From positions 1-12,027 of the forward strand of contig CAYHIN010000024.1 in the NCBI GenBank assembly GCA_964356705.1: a stretch of 12,027 bases of DNA, in the 5' to 3' direction. This document shows positions 12,027-12,027 of this stretch, piece after piece. A program made the position numbers and the translations under genes. Numbering within the stretch: position 1 is the first letter of the stretch; each line of letters starts with the position of its first letter. Source of the DNA: CAYHIN01 sp964356705 (GTDB lineage: Bacteria; Patescibacteriota; Microgenomatia; CAZETR01; Amesbacteraceae). The notes under the pieces were generated by a model. It ran no database searches. It was given only the letters and a program-made list of their open reading frames with translations, and had not been told where the DNA came from.

Positions 12027-12027
12027 C

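Overview
The window looks like chromosomal DNA from an uncultivated bacterium of the Candidate Phyla Radiation, most likely Microgenomates-like (inference, moderate confidence). Supporting signs are an oversized (349 aa) nucleoside monophosphate kinase, a 'four helix bundle suffix' protein, what looks like the C-terminus of a PEGA/beta-propeller surface protein, divergent and compact F1-ATPase subunits, and a run of 100 N that marks a metagenome-type scaffold join. UGA is an ordinary stop codon here (M16, atpA, atpG and others), so this is not one of the UGA-recoding CPR lineages.

Layout, left to right. 1-706 (+): 3' end of a probable PEGA/propeller protein, carrying one arm of a dispersed hairpin repeat in its reading frame. 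722-1786 (-): a 65-aa hypothetical gene, tRNA-Pro(CGG), a four-helix-bundle gene embedded in 9-bp repeats, and tRNA-Arg(CCU). 1832-2305 (+): a small lipoprotein, possibly with a leaderless mRNA. 2306-2626: non-coding, including the assembly gap at 2371-2470. 2627-12026: everything is on the minus strand. In transcription order (right to left) this is atpA (cut by the window end), atpG, atpD, atpC, then a T-box leader, a 70-aa orphan, a GNAT-like protein, a NYN-domain nuclease, argS, an M16 zinc peptidase and the large NMP kinase.

How the genes work together. atpA-G-D-C encode the F1 catalytic head (alpha, gamma, beta, epsilon) with tight spacing or overlaps. A promoter overlapping the 3' end of atpC probably starts a second transcript. 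Its leader of about 230 nt ends in a textbook T-box core (AGGG, UGGUACC bulge, GUGAC/GUCAC helix). The 3' strand of that core can also pair with a strong AGGAGGUGA Shine-Dalgarno sequence 8 nt before the next start codon. This is the architecture of a translational T-box, which senses uncharged tRNA. It precedes a compact cluster (70-aa protein, GNAT, NYN nuclease) leading to arginyl-tRNA synthetase. That makes arginine the natural guess for the sensed amino acid, but I could not fix the specifier codon with certainty.

The most interesting items are the translational T-box with its unusual gene set, the 9-bp repeats around and inside the four-helix-bundle gene, the dispersed hairpin repeat that has entered one reading frame and created a false 5' extension of another, and -10 boxes placed exactly 6 nt before two start codons.
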